The notes under the pieces are model-generated. The model had not been told where the DNA came from, did no database searches, and saw nothing but the letters and a program-made list of their open reading frames with translations. Both the position numbers and the translations under genes were made by a program. Positions 53,800-62,602 of a stretch of DNA of 64,000 nt are shown here, piece by piece. The DNA is from Lentzea pudingi (lineage in GTDB: Bacteria > Actinomycetota > Actinomycetes > Mycobacteriales > Pseudonocardiaceae), in contig NZ_BMNC01000001.1 of the NCBI RefSeq assembly GCF_014646255.1, positions 124,001-188,000 of the forward strand, given 5' to 3'. How positions within the stretch are numbered: position 1 is the stretch's first letter; each line of letters begins with the position of its first letter.

Positions 53800-54744
53800 C
53801 TAGGGACGCCGCTCCATCGCGTTCACCAGGCGCGGCACCGAACTGCCGAGGCCCCAGCGCTGCGTGAGCTCACGCAGCCGCTCGGGGTCGGCCGGCACGC
53901 GCGGCACGTCGTCGGCGCGGTCCAGCACGACCGGGGCGTCCAGCGCCGTGCGGACGACCACGGGCGCCACCGCCAGGTACTCCTCGGCGGCGATCAACGA
54001 GTTGCGGGCCTTGGTGCTGAGCTTGCGGTCCATCGGGTCCGTCACGGCCTTGAGCACGGCGTCGAGCGAGCCGAACTCGGTGATGAGCTTCGCGGCGGTC
54101 TTCTCGCCGATGCCCGCGACGCCCGGCAGCCCGTCGGACGGGTCGCCGCGCATGATCGACATGTCGGCGTAGGCGGACCCGGCGTTCTCGACGGGCAGCG
54201 AGTACTTGGCCGCCAGTTCCTCCGGACCGAGGACCTCGGCCTTGTTCCAGCCGCGGCCGACGTAGACGACGTGCACGGGTGTGGGCTCGAAGCGCACGAC
54301 CTGGAACATGTCGCGGTCACCCGTCACGACCTCGACGGGCGACTTCGTCTCGCGGTGGGCCAGGGCGCCGATCACGTCGTCGGCCTCGTAGCCCGCCGCC
54401 TCGCCGGTGCAGATGCCGGCGGCGTCGAGGACGTCGAGGATGATCGGGATCTGCGGCGTCAGCGTGTCCGGGACCTCCTCGGACCCGTCCGTCGCGGACT
54501 CGGCGACCCGGTGCGCCTTGTAGGACGGCAGCGCCTTCACCCGGAACTCGGGCCGCCAGTCGGCGTCGAGGCAGGCCACCAGGCGCGCGGCACCGCGTTC
54601 GGTGATGACGCGCGCGATCGTGTCGACGAACCCGCGCACGGCGTTGACCGGCGTGCCGTCGGGCGCGGTCATCGAGTCCGGCAGCGCGTAGTACGACCGG
54701 AAGTAGAGGCTCGCGGAGTCGAGCAGCACCAGGGGAGAGCTCAC
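53800..54744 (-). CDS. 5'-3' exonuclease (FEN/Pol I 5'-nuclease-like)
   Basis: The protein has 314 residues. Metal-binding acids are visible in LVLLDSASLYFRSYYALPD, RLVACLDADWRPEFRVKALP, EAAGYEADDVIGALAHR, VEVVTGDRDMFQVVRF and SIMRGDPSDGLPGVAGIGEK TAAKLI (the H3TH region). This matches the stand-alone 5'-nuclease of M. tuberculosis Rv2090, in the same genomic setting. It probably removes flaps or RNA primers. It is convergent with the Eis-like gene. Confidence 0.92.
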   Translation of the reverse strand: MSSPLVLLDSASLYFRSYYALPDSMTAPDGTPVNAVRGFVDTIARVITERGAARLVACLDADWRPEFRVKALPSYKAHRVAESATDGSEEVPDTLTPQIPIILDVLDAAGICTGEAAGYEADDVIGALAHRETKSPVEVVTGDRDMFQVVRFEPTPVHVVYVGRGWNKAEVLGPEELAAKYSLPVENAGSAYADMSIMRGDPSDGLPGVAGIGEKTAAKLITEFGSLDAVLKAVTDPMDRKLSTKARNSLIAAEEYLAVAPVVVRTALDAPVVLDRADDVPRVPADPERLRELTQRWGLGSSVPRLVNAMERRP

Positions 54745-54835
54745 GAATGGACAAGCTACTAGTGCGGTGACCGCCGACGCCTCCTGGGCGCGCCGGAGTG
54801 CCGAACGCGCCCGGCGGGCGTCGCGGTCAACGCAC

Positions 54836-54848
54836 TAGGCTTTCGGCC
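54836..54848 (+). promoter_or_regulatory. Leaderless -10 of the M24 peptidase
   Basis: TAGGCT (54836-54841) ends seven bases before the ATG at 54849, indicating a leaderless transcript and fixing the start. Confidence 0.55.
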
Positions 54849-55970
54849 ATGGCAACGATCACCGGGCCCATCGACGTGTCCGCGCTGCGTGCGCGGCTCG
54901 ACCGCGCAACCGCAGCCGCCGAGCAGGCGGGCGTCGACGCCCTCCTCATCTCGCCCGGTTCGGACCTGCGGTACCTGATCGGTGCCGGTGGCGACTCGTT
55001 CGAGCGCCTCACCTGCCTCGCGCTGCCCGTGGGCGGCACGCCGCGGCTGGTCGTGCCGAAGCTGGAGCAGCCGGGGTACGCCGCCATCCCCACCGACGAG
55101 CTCGGCGTCGAGGTCGTCACGTGGGTCGACGGCGAGGACCCGTACGCGCTGGTCAAGGCCGCGCTCAAGGGCGAGCGCACCGCGGTGGCGGACATGATGC
55201 CCGCGCTGCACACCATCAAGCTCGGCCAGGCGATCGGCGGCGCGCAGTCGCTGGCCGGGCCGATCATCCGCGAGCTGCGCATGCGCAAGGACGCGGCCGA
55301 GATCGACGCGCTGCGCAAAGCCGGCCAGGCGATCGACCGCGTGCACGCGCGCATGGGTGAGTTCCTGCGCGTGGGCCGCACCGAACGCGAGGTGGCCAAG
55401 GACATCGCCGACGCGATCGTCGAGGAAGGCCACACCGTCGCCGACTTCGTGATCGTCGGCTCCGGCCCGAACGGCGCCTCCCCGCACCACCGCGACTCCG
55501 AGCGCGTGGTCCAGGCGGGGGAGGTCGTCGTCATCGACATCGGCGGCCCGGTCGCCGAGGGCTACAACTCCGACTCGACCCGCACCTACGTGATGGGCGA
55601 GCCCACCCACGACGACGTCCGGGAGACCTACGCGGTCTTGCAGGCGGCGCAGAAGGCGGCCGTCGAGGCCGTCAAGCCCGGTGTGACGTGCGAGGAGATC
55701 GACGCCGTCGCGCGCAAGGTGATCACCGACGCGGGCTTCGGCGAGTACTTCGTCCACCGCACGGGCCACGGCATCGGCCTGGACGTGCACGAGGAGCCCT
55801 ACATCGTGAGTGGCAACCCGCTGCCGCTCGAAGCAGGCATGGCCTTCAGCGTGGAGCCCGGCATCTACCTGCCCGGCCGCTGGGGTGCCCGCATCGAGGA
55901 CATCGTGGTCGCCACCCCGGACGGCGTCGAGTCCTTCAACAACCGACCTCACGAGCTGGTGGTGCTTTGA
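54849..55970 (+). CDS. M24-family Xaa-Pro dipeptidase/aminopeptidase
   Basis: The protein has 373 residues from the ATG at 54849. It has a creatinase-like N-domain (DALLISPGSDLRYLIGAGGD) and a pita-bread catalytic domain with metal ligands in VVVIDIGGPVAEGYNSDSTR (two Asp), GHGIGLDVHEEPYIV (His), GMAFSVEPGIYLPGRWGARI (Glu) and IEDIVV (Glu). Two divalent metals are expected. It cleaves Xaa-Pro bonds in the cytoplasm. It corresponds to M. tuberculosis Rv2089c (called pepE there) by position. Confidence 0.93.
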   Translation: MATITGPIDVSALRARLDRATAAAEQAGVDALLISPGSDLRYLIGAGGDSFERLTCLALPVGGTPRLVVPKLEQPGYAAIPTDELGVEVVTWVDGEDPYALVKAALKGERTAVADMMPALHTIKLGQAIGGAQSLAGPIIRELRMRKDAAEIDALRKAGQAIDRVHARMGEFLRVGRTEREVAKDIADAIVEEGHTVADFVIVGSGPNGASPHHRDSERVVQAGEVVVIDIGGPVAEGYNSDSTRTYVMGEPTHDDVRETYAVLQAAQKAAVEAVKPGVTCEEIDAVARKVITDAGFGEYFVHRTGHGIGLDVHEEPYIVSGNPLPLEAGMAFSVEPGIYLPGRWGARIEDIVVATPDGVESFNNRPHELVVL

Positions 55971-56413
55971 CCCTGGAGCAGATCGACAGAGCGATACTGA
56001 AGGAACTCGCCTCGGACGGCCGGTGCAGCTTCACCGACCTGGCCGAACGGGTGGGCCTGTCCGTCTCGGCGGTGCACCAGCGCGTGAAGCGCCTCGAGCA
56101 GCGCGGCATCGTGAAGGGCTACGCGGCCCGTCTGGACGGCGCCGAGATCGGGCTGCCGATGTCGGCGTTCATCTCGCTGTTCCCGATCAACCCGGCCGAG
56201 CCGGACGACTACCCGAAGCGCCTCGAGCACCTGCCGGAGATCGAGGCCTGCTACTCGGTGGCGGGCGACGCGTCGTACGTCCTGCGCGTGCGTGTCAGCT
56301 CCCCGGTCGCGCTGGAGGAGCTCCTGCAGAAGATCCGGGAGTCGGCGAACGTGTCGACGCGGACGACGGTGGTCCTTTCGACGCCTTACGAGGACAGGCC
56401 GCCCGCGGTCTGA
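55967..56413 (+). CDS. Lrp/AsnC-family regulator
   Basis: The protein has 148 residues from a TTG that overlaps the peptidase stop (TTGA). It has the N-terminal HTH LEQIDRAILKELASDGRCSF, TDLAERVGLSVSAVHQRVKR, LEQRGIVKGYAARLD, then a C-terminal RAM effector domain (EIEACYSVAGDASYVLRVRV). Lrp proteins sense amino acids. Coupling to an Xaa-Pro peptidase fits a peptide or proline signal. The 3' end overlaps the convergent ABC gene by 28 bases. Confidence 0.9.
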   Translation: MTLEQIDRAILKELASDGRCSFTDLAERVGLSVSAVHQRVKRLEQRGIVKGYAARLDGAEIGLPMSAFISLFPINPAEPDDYPKRLEHLPEIEACYSVAGDASYVLRVRVSSPVALEELLQKIRESANVSTRTTVVLSTPYEDRPPAV

Positions 56414-57003
56414 ACCCGTCCGTCGGCCAGCACGAGCACTCGGTCGGCGACGGCGTGCACGGCGTCGTGGTGCGTGGCGATCAGCACCGCGGCGCCCTCG
56501 TCGGCGACGCGCCGCAGCAACCCGACCGCGGCCTCGGCGCTGACGGAGTCCAGGTGCGCGGTCGGCTCGTCGGCCAGCAGGGCGGAGGGCCGTGCCACGA
56601 CGGCCCGCGCCAGCGCCGCGCGTTGCTGCTGCCCGAACGACACCTGCCAGGGGAACCTGCCGCCCAGTCGCGAGATCCCCAGCTCCGCCAGCAACTCCGG
56701 CACCCCGGCCACCTCGCGCCCGGCCAGGCGCAACGGCAGGGCGACGTTCTCCTCCAGCGTCAGCTCGGACGCGAGCCCGAGCGACTGGGGCAGCACGGCG
56801 CAGGCGGACCAGGAGGCGAGCCCCGGCAGCACCGACCCGCTGTCGGGGAAGTCGAAGCCGCACAACAGGGACAGCAACGCGGTCTTCCCGGAACCGGACG
56901 GCCCGCTCAGCGTCACGAGCTCACCGGCGGCGACGGCCAGGTCCACCCCGCGCAGCACGGAGACCCCGCCGAACGCCCGGTGCACCCCGGCCGCCCGGAT
57001 CAC
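56386..57003 (-). CDS. ABC transporter ATP-binding protein (second ATPase)
   Basis: The protein has 205 residues from a GTG at 57003 overlapping the previous stop. Walker A is LVTLSGPSGSGKTALLSLLC, Q-loop CAVLPQSLGLASELTLEENV, signature VSFGQQQRAALARAVV (degenerate C-loop: SFGQQQR), Walker B SALLADEPTAHLD, H-loop LIATHHDAV. It is of the LolD/MacB type that drives FtsX-like permeases. It pairs with the ATPase at 57000-57599 and the permease at 57596-60040. Confidence 0.9.
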   Translation of the reverse strand: MIRAAGVHRAFGGVSVLRGVDLAVAAGELVTLSGPSGSGKTALLSLLCGFDFPDSGSVLPGLASWSACAVLPQSLGLASELTLEENVALPLRLAGREVAGVPELLAELGISRLGGRFPWQVSFGQQQRAALARAVVARPSALLADEPTAHLDSVSAEAAVGLLRRVADEGAAVLIATHHDAVHAVADRVLVLADGRVQTAGGLSS

Positions 57004-57599
57004 GACGCGGCCAGCGGGATGCACAGGTCCGCCAGCGAGACCAGCCGCGGGTCGTGCGAGGCGACCACGGCGGGCACCGGCAGGGACTCGAGCGTCTCCA
57101 GCACGAGATCGGCGGACCGGACGTCGAGCTGCGAGGTCGGTTCGTCCGCCACCACGACGGAAGCACCGCGAGCCAGCGCGCACCCGAACGCCAGGCGCTG
57201 CTGCTGCCCGCCCGAGAGGGCCCCGATCCGCCAGGTCGCCGACCCGCCGAGCCCGAGCCGGTCCAGCAACGAGAAGTCGTCGGCACCGGCCGCCCGCAGG
57301 TTCTCGCCGACGGTCAGGTGCGAGATCAGGTTGTCGGCCGGGTTCTGGAACACCACGGCGATCTCCTTGCGCCGCAACGTGCGCAGCTCCGCCCACGACA
57401 TCGACGAGGTCGGCACGTCGTGGACGAACACCTCGCCCAGCGTTGGCCGTTCGACGAGCGAGAGCACGCGCAGCAGCGTCGACTTGCCGGAGCCGGACGG
57501 TCCGGACAGGACGGTGAGGCCGGGCGCGATCGACAGCGACACGTCCGCGACGGCGCGCACGGAACCATAGGACACCCCTACGCCACAAGCGCGTATCAC
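57000..57599 (-). CDS. ABC transporter ATP-binding protein (first ATPase)
   Basis: The protein has 199 residues from a GTG overlapping the permease stop. Walker A is LTVLSGPSGSGKSTLLRVLS, Q-loop IAVVFQNPADNLISHLTVGE, signature LSGGQQQRLAFGCALARG, Walker B SVVVADEPTSQLD, H-loop VVASHDPRLV. All ATPase motifs are intact, so this is probably the more canonical half of the pair. LolD/MacB type. Confidence 0.9.
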   Translation of the reverse strand: MIRACGVGVSYGSVRAVADVSLSIAPGLTVLSGPSGSGKSTLLRVLSLVERPTLGEVFVHDVPTSSMSWAELRTLRRKEIAVVFQNPADNLISHLTVGENLRAAGADDFSLLDRLGLGGSATWRIGALSGGQQQRLAFGCALARGASVVVADEPTSQLDVRSADLVLETLESLPVPAVVASHDPRLVSLADLCIPLAAS

Positions 57600-60040
57600 C
57601 TGAGCAGTTCTCCCATCCGCGCGGTTCGCACACCGCGCAACGCGAGCCAGGCGGCCACGACGACCACCAGAGCGCCGCACGTCACCATCGAACCCAGCAA
57701 CGGCAGCAGGTCCGGCAGCATCGGTGCGGGGTTCAACCAGGGCGCGGGGTCCAGGCGCGGTACGGCCGCACCGGCGCTCGCGAACGAGGCCACCAGGCCG
57801 ATTCCCATGGCCAGCGACGCGAGCGCGCCCACTTCCAGCAGATGACTCGACCACAGCACGGACGGGCGCATGCCCATGCGGGTCGACAGGGCGCCGGAGA
57901 CCGCGTTCTGCCGGCGCCGGACCTCGACGGCCAGCAACAGGGCCACGGCGGCGACCACGGCGAGGACGACGCCGATCGCCGCCACGAAGCCGAAGGTCCA
58001 CTCGACGGTCAGGAACGGCAGGCCGTCCAGGACGCGGGCGCGGTCGGCGACGTTCGTGTAGTTGATGCCCTCGGCCTTCAGCGCGGAAGTCAAGGCGGGC
58101 AACGGGAGCGTCGACCACAGGTGCCACGAGCCGACCTGTTCGACGGCGGGCACCGAGTCCCGGGCGACGACGTAGCCGCGCGTGCCGAGCTTCGGGAACG
58201 ACGGCAGCTGAGCCACCGGTTTGAGCAGCGGCAGGCCGGCGATCTGGATCTCCTGGTTCGCCGAGCGGCCGATGCGCAGGGCGGGCGCGACCTCACCGTC
58301 GCGCCTCAGGTCCGAGATCAGCGACCGCACCGACGAGGGGTCGTCCAGCACGGCCGCGTCGGTGAACGTCGTGGGGTCGACGACCAGCGCGCCCGTGCTC
58401 ACGCCGACAAGAGTTGTGTTGCCCCGCAACGTTTCGGGCAGCGCGACCCGGCCGAGCGCGATGTCCTGCGACACCTGGACGGTGCTGTTGGCGCCGACGA
58501 ACACGCCCGACTTCGAGTCCAGCGCCGACTGCTGGGCGCCCGCCACCGCGCTGCCGACGGCGATGGTGCCGACCGCCAGCACGCCCACGAGCAGCACACC
58601 GGTCACCGGCCCGACCGCGGCGGCGAGGCGGCGCAACGCGAGCTGGGCGGCCGGGACCTGCCACCACTGCACGTGGTGAGACCACCCGAGCGACCAGCGC
58701 AGCAGCCGCGTCGCGAGCAACGCCGCCGCCAGGACCACGAGCAGGGGGAACGCCAGCGCGGCCACGTCGATGCGCGGCAGCGAACCGGGCTTGAGCGCCG
58801 TGCCCAGACCGTTGTGCGACAGGCGGAACCACGCGAGCACGGCCAGTCCGGCGACGACCAGTTCCCACGGCACCAGCCCGAGTCGTCGCGAGCGGGCCCG
58901 CCCCTGGAACGTGCGGTGCGCCCGCCACGCGGCCACCAGCACAGTCACGACGAGGCTCAGCAGCACCACGGCCAGCACGAACCCCAGTGCCACCCACAGC
59001 GTTCCGGGAGCCAGCACCACACCAGGCGCGTACAACGGCAGCAGCAGGCGAGCGGCCACCAGTCCTAGCAATCCGCCCAGCACCAACGGCAACCCGAGTT
59101 CCAGCACACCCCGGAAGCCCAGCGCCAGCGGACTCGCCCCGCGCACCCACAGCAACCGCAGCTCGGAATGCCGCCGCTGCGCCCACTGGACGGTCACGGT
59201 GCCGACGCCCGCGAGCCCGACCAGCACGCTGATGATCACCAACGGCAGCAGCGCGGACGACACGTTGCGTTCCGAGGTCCTGGCCGCCGTGATGGCACCG
59301 GACAGCAGATCGGTCCGCGTCAACGGCAGCCCGAGCGCCGTCAGCCGGGCGTTCCCCTTGTCCCCCAACGCTTCCGCCTCGGCGAGCGTCGACAGCGGCG
59401 CGGTGGTGAAGCGCAACGACACCGTGGCGTTCTCGGCGAACTCCGGTGGCAGCAAGGAGAGGTCGGCGGCCGACGGCACCCAGATCACCGACGTGCTGAC
59501 GCCGTCGCCCGCCAAGGGGTTCGGCACCACGGTCTTCGCCTCGGAGCACCACCAGCCGTCCACCGGCTGCGCGAGGTCGGCGTAGATCGCCGTCACCACC
59601 AGAGACGACCCGGTCAGCCGGTCACCGATCTCGACCCGCGCGGCCGTCGCGATCGTCTGCGGCACCCACAACCCGGTGCCACCGCCCTGCACGACGGTGA
59701 GGTGCGCCAGTGCGTCCGGCCGGTGGCCGAACCGGCCGTAGGTCGCGATGCCGTTGAAGTCGGGCCTGCCGATCCGCGAGTAGGCACCGCCGAGGTCGCT
59801 GCGCGCGGCCATCGTGACGGCCGTGGACAGCGGGAGTCCGTCACCGTCCAGCGCCGGGTGCACGGAGTGCTGGCACATCCGGCTCTGCTGGTAGGCGAGA
59901 GCGGCGCTGCCCGCGGCGGAGGAGTGCAGGGCGGCCGCGGCCACCACGAAGCCCAGCAGCAACGTCGTCGCGATGCTCACCAGCAACGTGAGCGGGCTCG
60001 ACAGCGCTGCCCTGGGCGCGGCTCTCCACGGCAACTGCAC
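57596..60040 (-). CDS. FtsX-like permease of an ABC transporter
   Basis: The protein has 814 residues from a GTG. An N-terminal TM helix (SSPLTLLVSIATTLLLGFVV) is followed by a large extracytoplasmic domain (~45-260), then several TM segments (LLPLVIISVLVGLAGVGTVT, PLVLGGLLGLVAARLLLPLY, LAVVLLSLVVTVLVAAW, FPLLVVLAAALLATRLLRW), another periplasmic-type loop, and C-terminal helices (FVAAIGVVLAVVAAVALLLA, HLLEVGALASLAMGIGLVAS). Two FtsX units seem joined in one chain, which fits the two separate ATPases downstream. Such systems export lipoproteins, peptides or signal to cell-wall enzymes. Confidence 0.88.
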   Translation of the reverse strand: MQLPWRAAPRAALSSPLTLLVSIATTLLLGFVVAAAALHSSAAGSAALAYQQSRMCQHSVHPALDGDGLPLSTAVTMAARSDLGGAYSRIGRPDFNGIATYGRFGHRPDALAHLTVVQGGGTGLWVPQTIATAARVEIGDRLTGSSLVVTAIYADLAQPVDGWWCSEAKTVVPNPLAGDGVSTSVIWVPSAADLSLLPPEFAENATVSLRFTTAPLSTLAEAEALGDKGNARLTALGLPLTRTDLLSGAITAARTSERNVSSALLPLVIISVLVGLAGVGTVTVQWAQRRHSELRLLWVRGASPLALGFRGVLELGLPLVLGGLLGLVAARLLLPLYAPGVVLAPGTLWVALGFVLAVVLLSLVVTVLVAAWRAHRTFQGRARSRRLGLVPWELVVAGLAVLAWFRLSHNGLGTALKPGSLPRIDVAALAFPLLVVLAAALLATRLLRWSLGWSHHVQWWQVPAAQLALRRLAAAVGPVTGVLLVGVLAVGTIAVGSAVAGAQQSALDSKSGVFVGANSTVQVSQDIALGRVALPETLRGNTTLVGVSTGALVVDPTTFTDAAVLDDPSSVRSLISDLRRDGEVAPALRIGRSANQEIQIAGLPLLKPVAQLPSFPKLGTRGYVVARDSVPAVEQVGSWHLWSTLPLPALTSALKAEGINYTNVADRARVLDGLPFLTVEWTFGFVAAIGVVLAVVAAVALLLAVEVRRRQNAVSGALSTRMGMRPSVLWSSHLLEVGALASLAMGIGLVASFASAGAAVPRLDPAPWLNPAPMLPDLLPLLGSMVTCGALVVVVAAWLALRGVRTARMGELLR

Positions 60041-60079
60041 CAGCGCACGCTAACCGCCGTTCCCCGATTTGGGGAGCCT

Positions 60080-60724
60080 TTACGAGGTAACGGAACGCAT
60101 GACGCCGAAGCGGGCTCCGAACGGATCGACGAGCACCGCGATCCGCCCGACTCCGTCGAGGTCATGGGGTGCGAGGAGCACCGGCGCCGCGGCGGCCACC
60201 TGATCCACATCGGCCACCTCGAAGTACGGCAGCCAGAACGCCTGCGTGTCCGCGACGATCGCGCCGAACATCCGGCCCTCGGCCGTGCCCGCGGGCTGCA
60301 GGAACTGGCCCGGCGCCCCCGGGATCACCCGGATCTCCCACGAGAAGAGCGAACGGTAGAACGCCGCCGAGGCGGAGGGCGCGGGGGAGTGCAGTTCGAG
60401 CCACGTCAGCGAACCGGGGACGGACACCGCGCCGAGCCCGGCAGGCCCCTGCCACACCCCGAACTCCCCGCCGTGCGGGTCGGTCAGCAGCACCTCGGTC
60501 GTGGGCGCCGTGCCCGCGAAGTGGGCGATCCACGACCCGCCCTGCGCGGGAACGTGGCCCGCCACCGCCAGTCCGGCGCAGGTGAACACCCCGCTGCCCG
60601 GCGTGTCACGAGGCTGGTACTCCCAGCCGAGCACACCACCGTAGAACTCCGCGGCCTTCGCCTCGTCCGACGAGCCCAGGTCGATCCAGGCCGGCGCTCC
60701 CGGGACGTACTCAGTGGTGATCAT
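60080..60724 (-). CDS. VOC-superfamily protein with two glyoxalase-like domains
   Basis: The protein has 214 residues from the ATG at 60724, overlapping the stop of the HTH gene. GGAGG lies eight bases upstream. Two VOC modules are seen: APAWIDLGSSDEAKAAEFYG GVLGWEY with LLTDPHGGEFGVWQG, and SLTWLELHSPAPSASAAFYR SLFSWEI with VLVDPFGARFGVM. These form metal or ligand pockets in glyoxalase, bleomycin-resistance and dioxygenase relatives. The ligand is unknown. Confidence 0.85.
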   Translation of the reverse strand: MITTEYVPGAPAWIDLGSSDEAKAAEFYGGVLGWEYQPRDTPGSGVFTCAGLAVAGHVPAQGGSWIAHFAGTAPTTEVLLTDPHGGEFGVWQGPAGLGAVSVPGSLTWLELHSPAPSASAAFYRSLFSWEIRVIPGAPGQFLQPAGTAEGRMFGAIVADTQAFWLPYFEVADVDQVAAAAPVLLAPHDLDGVGRIAVLVDPFGARFGVMRSVTS

Positions 60725-61590
60725 CAGGCCCACCTCCAGCGGATACCTACCCAGTTCACCGACACATCAGTCTCGAAGTGGTGCACGGAGTTCGTGTGGT
60801 CGAGCGCCAGGTCGATCGTGCGGTGCGGTTCCTGCTCCTCCCAGTCCTGCAGGTAGACGTGCGGGTCGACGGGCGGCGCCGCCGGGTCGAAGTGCACCTC
60901 GATCAGGCTCTGCGGGAGGAAGCACCGCACGCCGTGCGCGTACTCGATGCTCTCCAGCCGCGTCGAGTCGTGCGCCACGAACTCGACGACCCAGGTCTCG
61001 CCCTCGCCCAACGCCCTGCCGAACAGCAGCTCGTCGACGACCAGCCGTTCGGTGGCGTCCCAGGTGGACCGGCCGAGCCGGCAGTTGCGCACGGGTTCGT
61101 GCCGGATCTGCGACGACTCGACGGAGTCGTCGCAGAAGTAGTGCGCGTGGAAGCGGTCGACGCCGTCGCGACGCGCCCGGACGACCACCCGCGACTCGAT
61201 GCGCGACGCACGCCGGTCCGCGTCCACGAACACCCTGTCGTGCCGGGAGAGGACCTCGAGGTCGTTGGCGTCGAAGCCGGGCATCATGCCGGGCACGACG
61301 TCCGGCCAGCCGCTCGGGCCGGTGCGCTCCAGCAGGTCCAGCAACGACCGGGGCGGCACCTCGAGCAGCTCCTCCAGCACCTCGACGGCCTTGAGCGACT
61401 TCGGCGAGACCGGTCGCACCCGGCCCTGCTGCCAGTCGCTCAGCGTCGACAGCGCGACCGCCACCTGCTGGTGCGCGAGGCGCGACCGGAGCCGTTCCAG
61501 CGTCAGGCCGCGGCGGCGGATGGCCGCCCGCAGCGCCGAGTGGAACGGTCCGATGCGCAGCAGTGCTTCCAGGCTGGGGGTCGTCGTCAC
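60724..61590 (-). CDS. HTH (XRE-like) transcriptional regulator
   Basis: The protein has 288 residues from a GTG at 61590, 7 bases after a TTAGGGT -10, so probably leaderless. An N-terminal HTH (RRGLTLERLRSRLAHQQVAV, ALSTLSDWQQGRVRP) is followed by a long C-terminal region with no recognised domain (SRIESRVVVRARRDGVDRFH, LGEGETWVVEFVAHDS). It has its own promoter but is in line with the hydroxyproline genes 19 bases upstream. It may be their regulator, which is an inference. Confidence 0.7.
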   Translation of the reverse strand: MTTTPSLEALLRIGPFHSALRAAIRRRGLTLERLRSRLAHQQVAVALSTLSDWQQGRVRPVSPKSLKAVEVLEELLEVPPRSLLDLLERTGPSGWPDVVPGMMPGFDANDLEVLSRHDRVFVDADRRASRIESRVVVRARRDGVDRFHAHYFCDDSVESSQIRHEPVRNCRLGRSTWDATERLVVDELLFGRALGEGETWVVEFVAHDSTRLESIEYAHGVRCFLPQSLIEVHFDPAAPPVDPHVYLQDWEEQEPHRTIDLALDHTNSVHHFETDVSVNWVGIRWRWA

Positions 61591-61609
61591 CCACGAGACC
61601 CTAATGCCG

Positions 61610-62602
61610 CTAGAGCGAGAAGCCCTCGGGAAAGGGATCGGTCTCGTCGAGCAGGTACTGCCCCATGCCGGTGATCCACGCCCGTCCGGCCACCGTCGGC
61701 ACGACGGCCGTGCGGTCACCGAGCGGGACCTCCTCCAACAGCCTGCCGATGAACCTCGTGCCGATGAACGACTCGTTCACGAAGTCCTCGCCGATGCCCA
61801 GCTGACCACGGGCGTGCAGCTGGGCCATCCGGGCGCAGGTGCCGGTGCCGCACGGGGACCGGTCGAACCAGCCGGGGTGGATCGCCATCGCGTTGCGCGA
61901 GTCGGCGCCGTCCTCGCCGGGCGCGACGAACTGGACGTGCTTGCAGCCGCTGATCGCCGCGTCGAGGGGGTGCACCGGCCGGTTCGTCGCGTTGATCTCG
62001 TCCATGACGGCCAGGCCCGCCGCCAGGATCCTGTCCCTCTCCGCCCTGTCGAACGGGATGCCCAGGTCCGCGAGCGGCACGATGGCGTAGAAGTTGCCGC
62101 CGTACGCCATGTCGTAGCGGACCTCGCCGATCCCGGGCACGTCGACGACGGCGTCCAGCTCGTGCGCGTAGGCCGGGACGTTGCGGATCGTCACGAGCTT
62201 CGTGCGGGTGTCGTAGTCGGCGAGCACCAGCCCGGCCGGGGTGTCGAGGCGGACGGTCGTGACGGGTTCGGTCACCTCGACCATGCCCGTCTCGACCAGC
62301 ACCGTCGCGACGCCGATCGTGCCGTGCCCGCACATCGGCAGCAGGCCGGAGACCTCGATGAACAGCACGCCCCAGTCCGCGTCCCGCCGGGTCGGCGGCT
62401 GCAGGATCGCGCCGCTCATCGCCGCGTGCCCGCGTGGCTCGTTGACCAGCAACCGGCGGATGTGGTCGTGGTTCTCGATGAAGTTCAGCCGCTTCTCGGC
62501 CATGGTCTCGCCCGGGATCACGCCGACGCCGCCCGTGATGACCCGCGTCGGCATGCCCTCGGTGTGCGAGTCGACCGCGCTGAAGTACTTGGCGAACCTC
62601 AT
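61610..62602 (-). CDS. 4-hydroxyproline 2-epimerase / proline racemase family
   Basis: The protein has 330 residues from the ATG at 62602. Both catalytic cysteines are present: C91 in LLPMCGHGTIGVA and C251 in DRSPCGTGTCARMA, so it is a racemase/epimerase and not a dehydratase (which has Thr). It converts trans-4-hydroxy-L-proline to cis-4-hydroxy-D-proline. The neighbouring dehydrogenase and DapA-family deaminase support hydroxyproline over proline. The ATG overlaps the stop of the upstream gene. Confidence 0.92.
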   Translation of the reverse strand: MRFAKYFSAVDSHTEGMPTRVITGGVGVIPGETMAEKRLNFIENHDHIRRLLVNEPRGHAAMSGAILQPPTRRDADWGVLFIEVSGLLPMCGHGTIGVATVLVETGMVEVTEPVTTVRLDTPAGLVLADYDTRTKLVTIRNVPAYAHELDAVVDVPGIGEVRYDMAYGGNFYAIVPLADLGIPFDRAERDRILAAGLAVMDEINATNRPVHPLDAAISGCKHVQFVAPGEDGADSRNAMAIHPGWFDRSPCGTGTCARMAQLHARGQLGIGEDFVNESFIGTRFIGRLLEEVPLGDRTAVVPTVAGRAWITGMGQYLLDETDPFPEGFSL

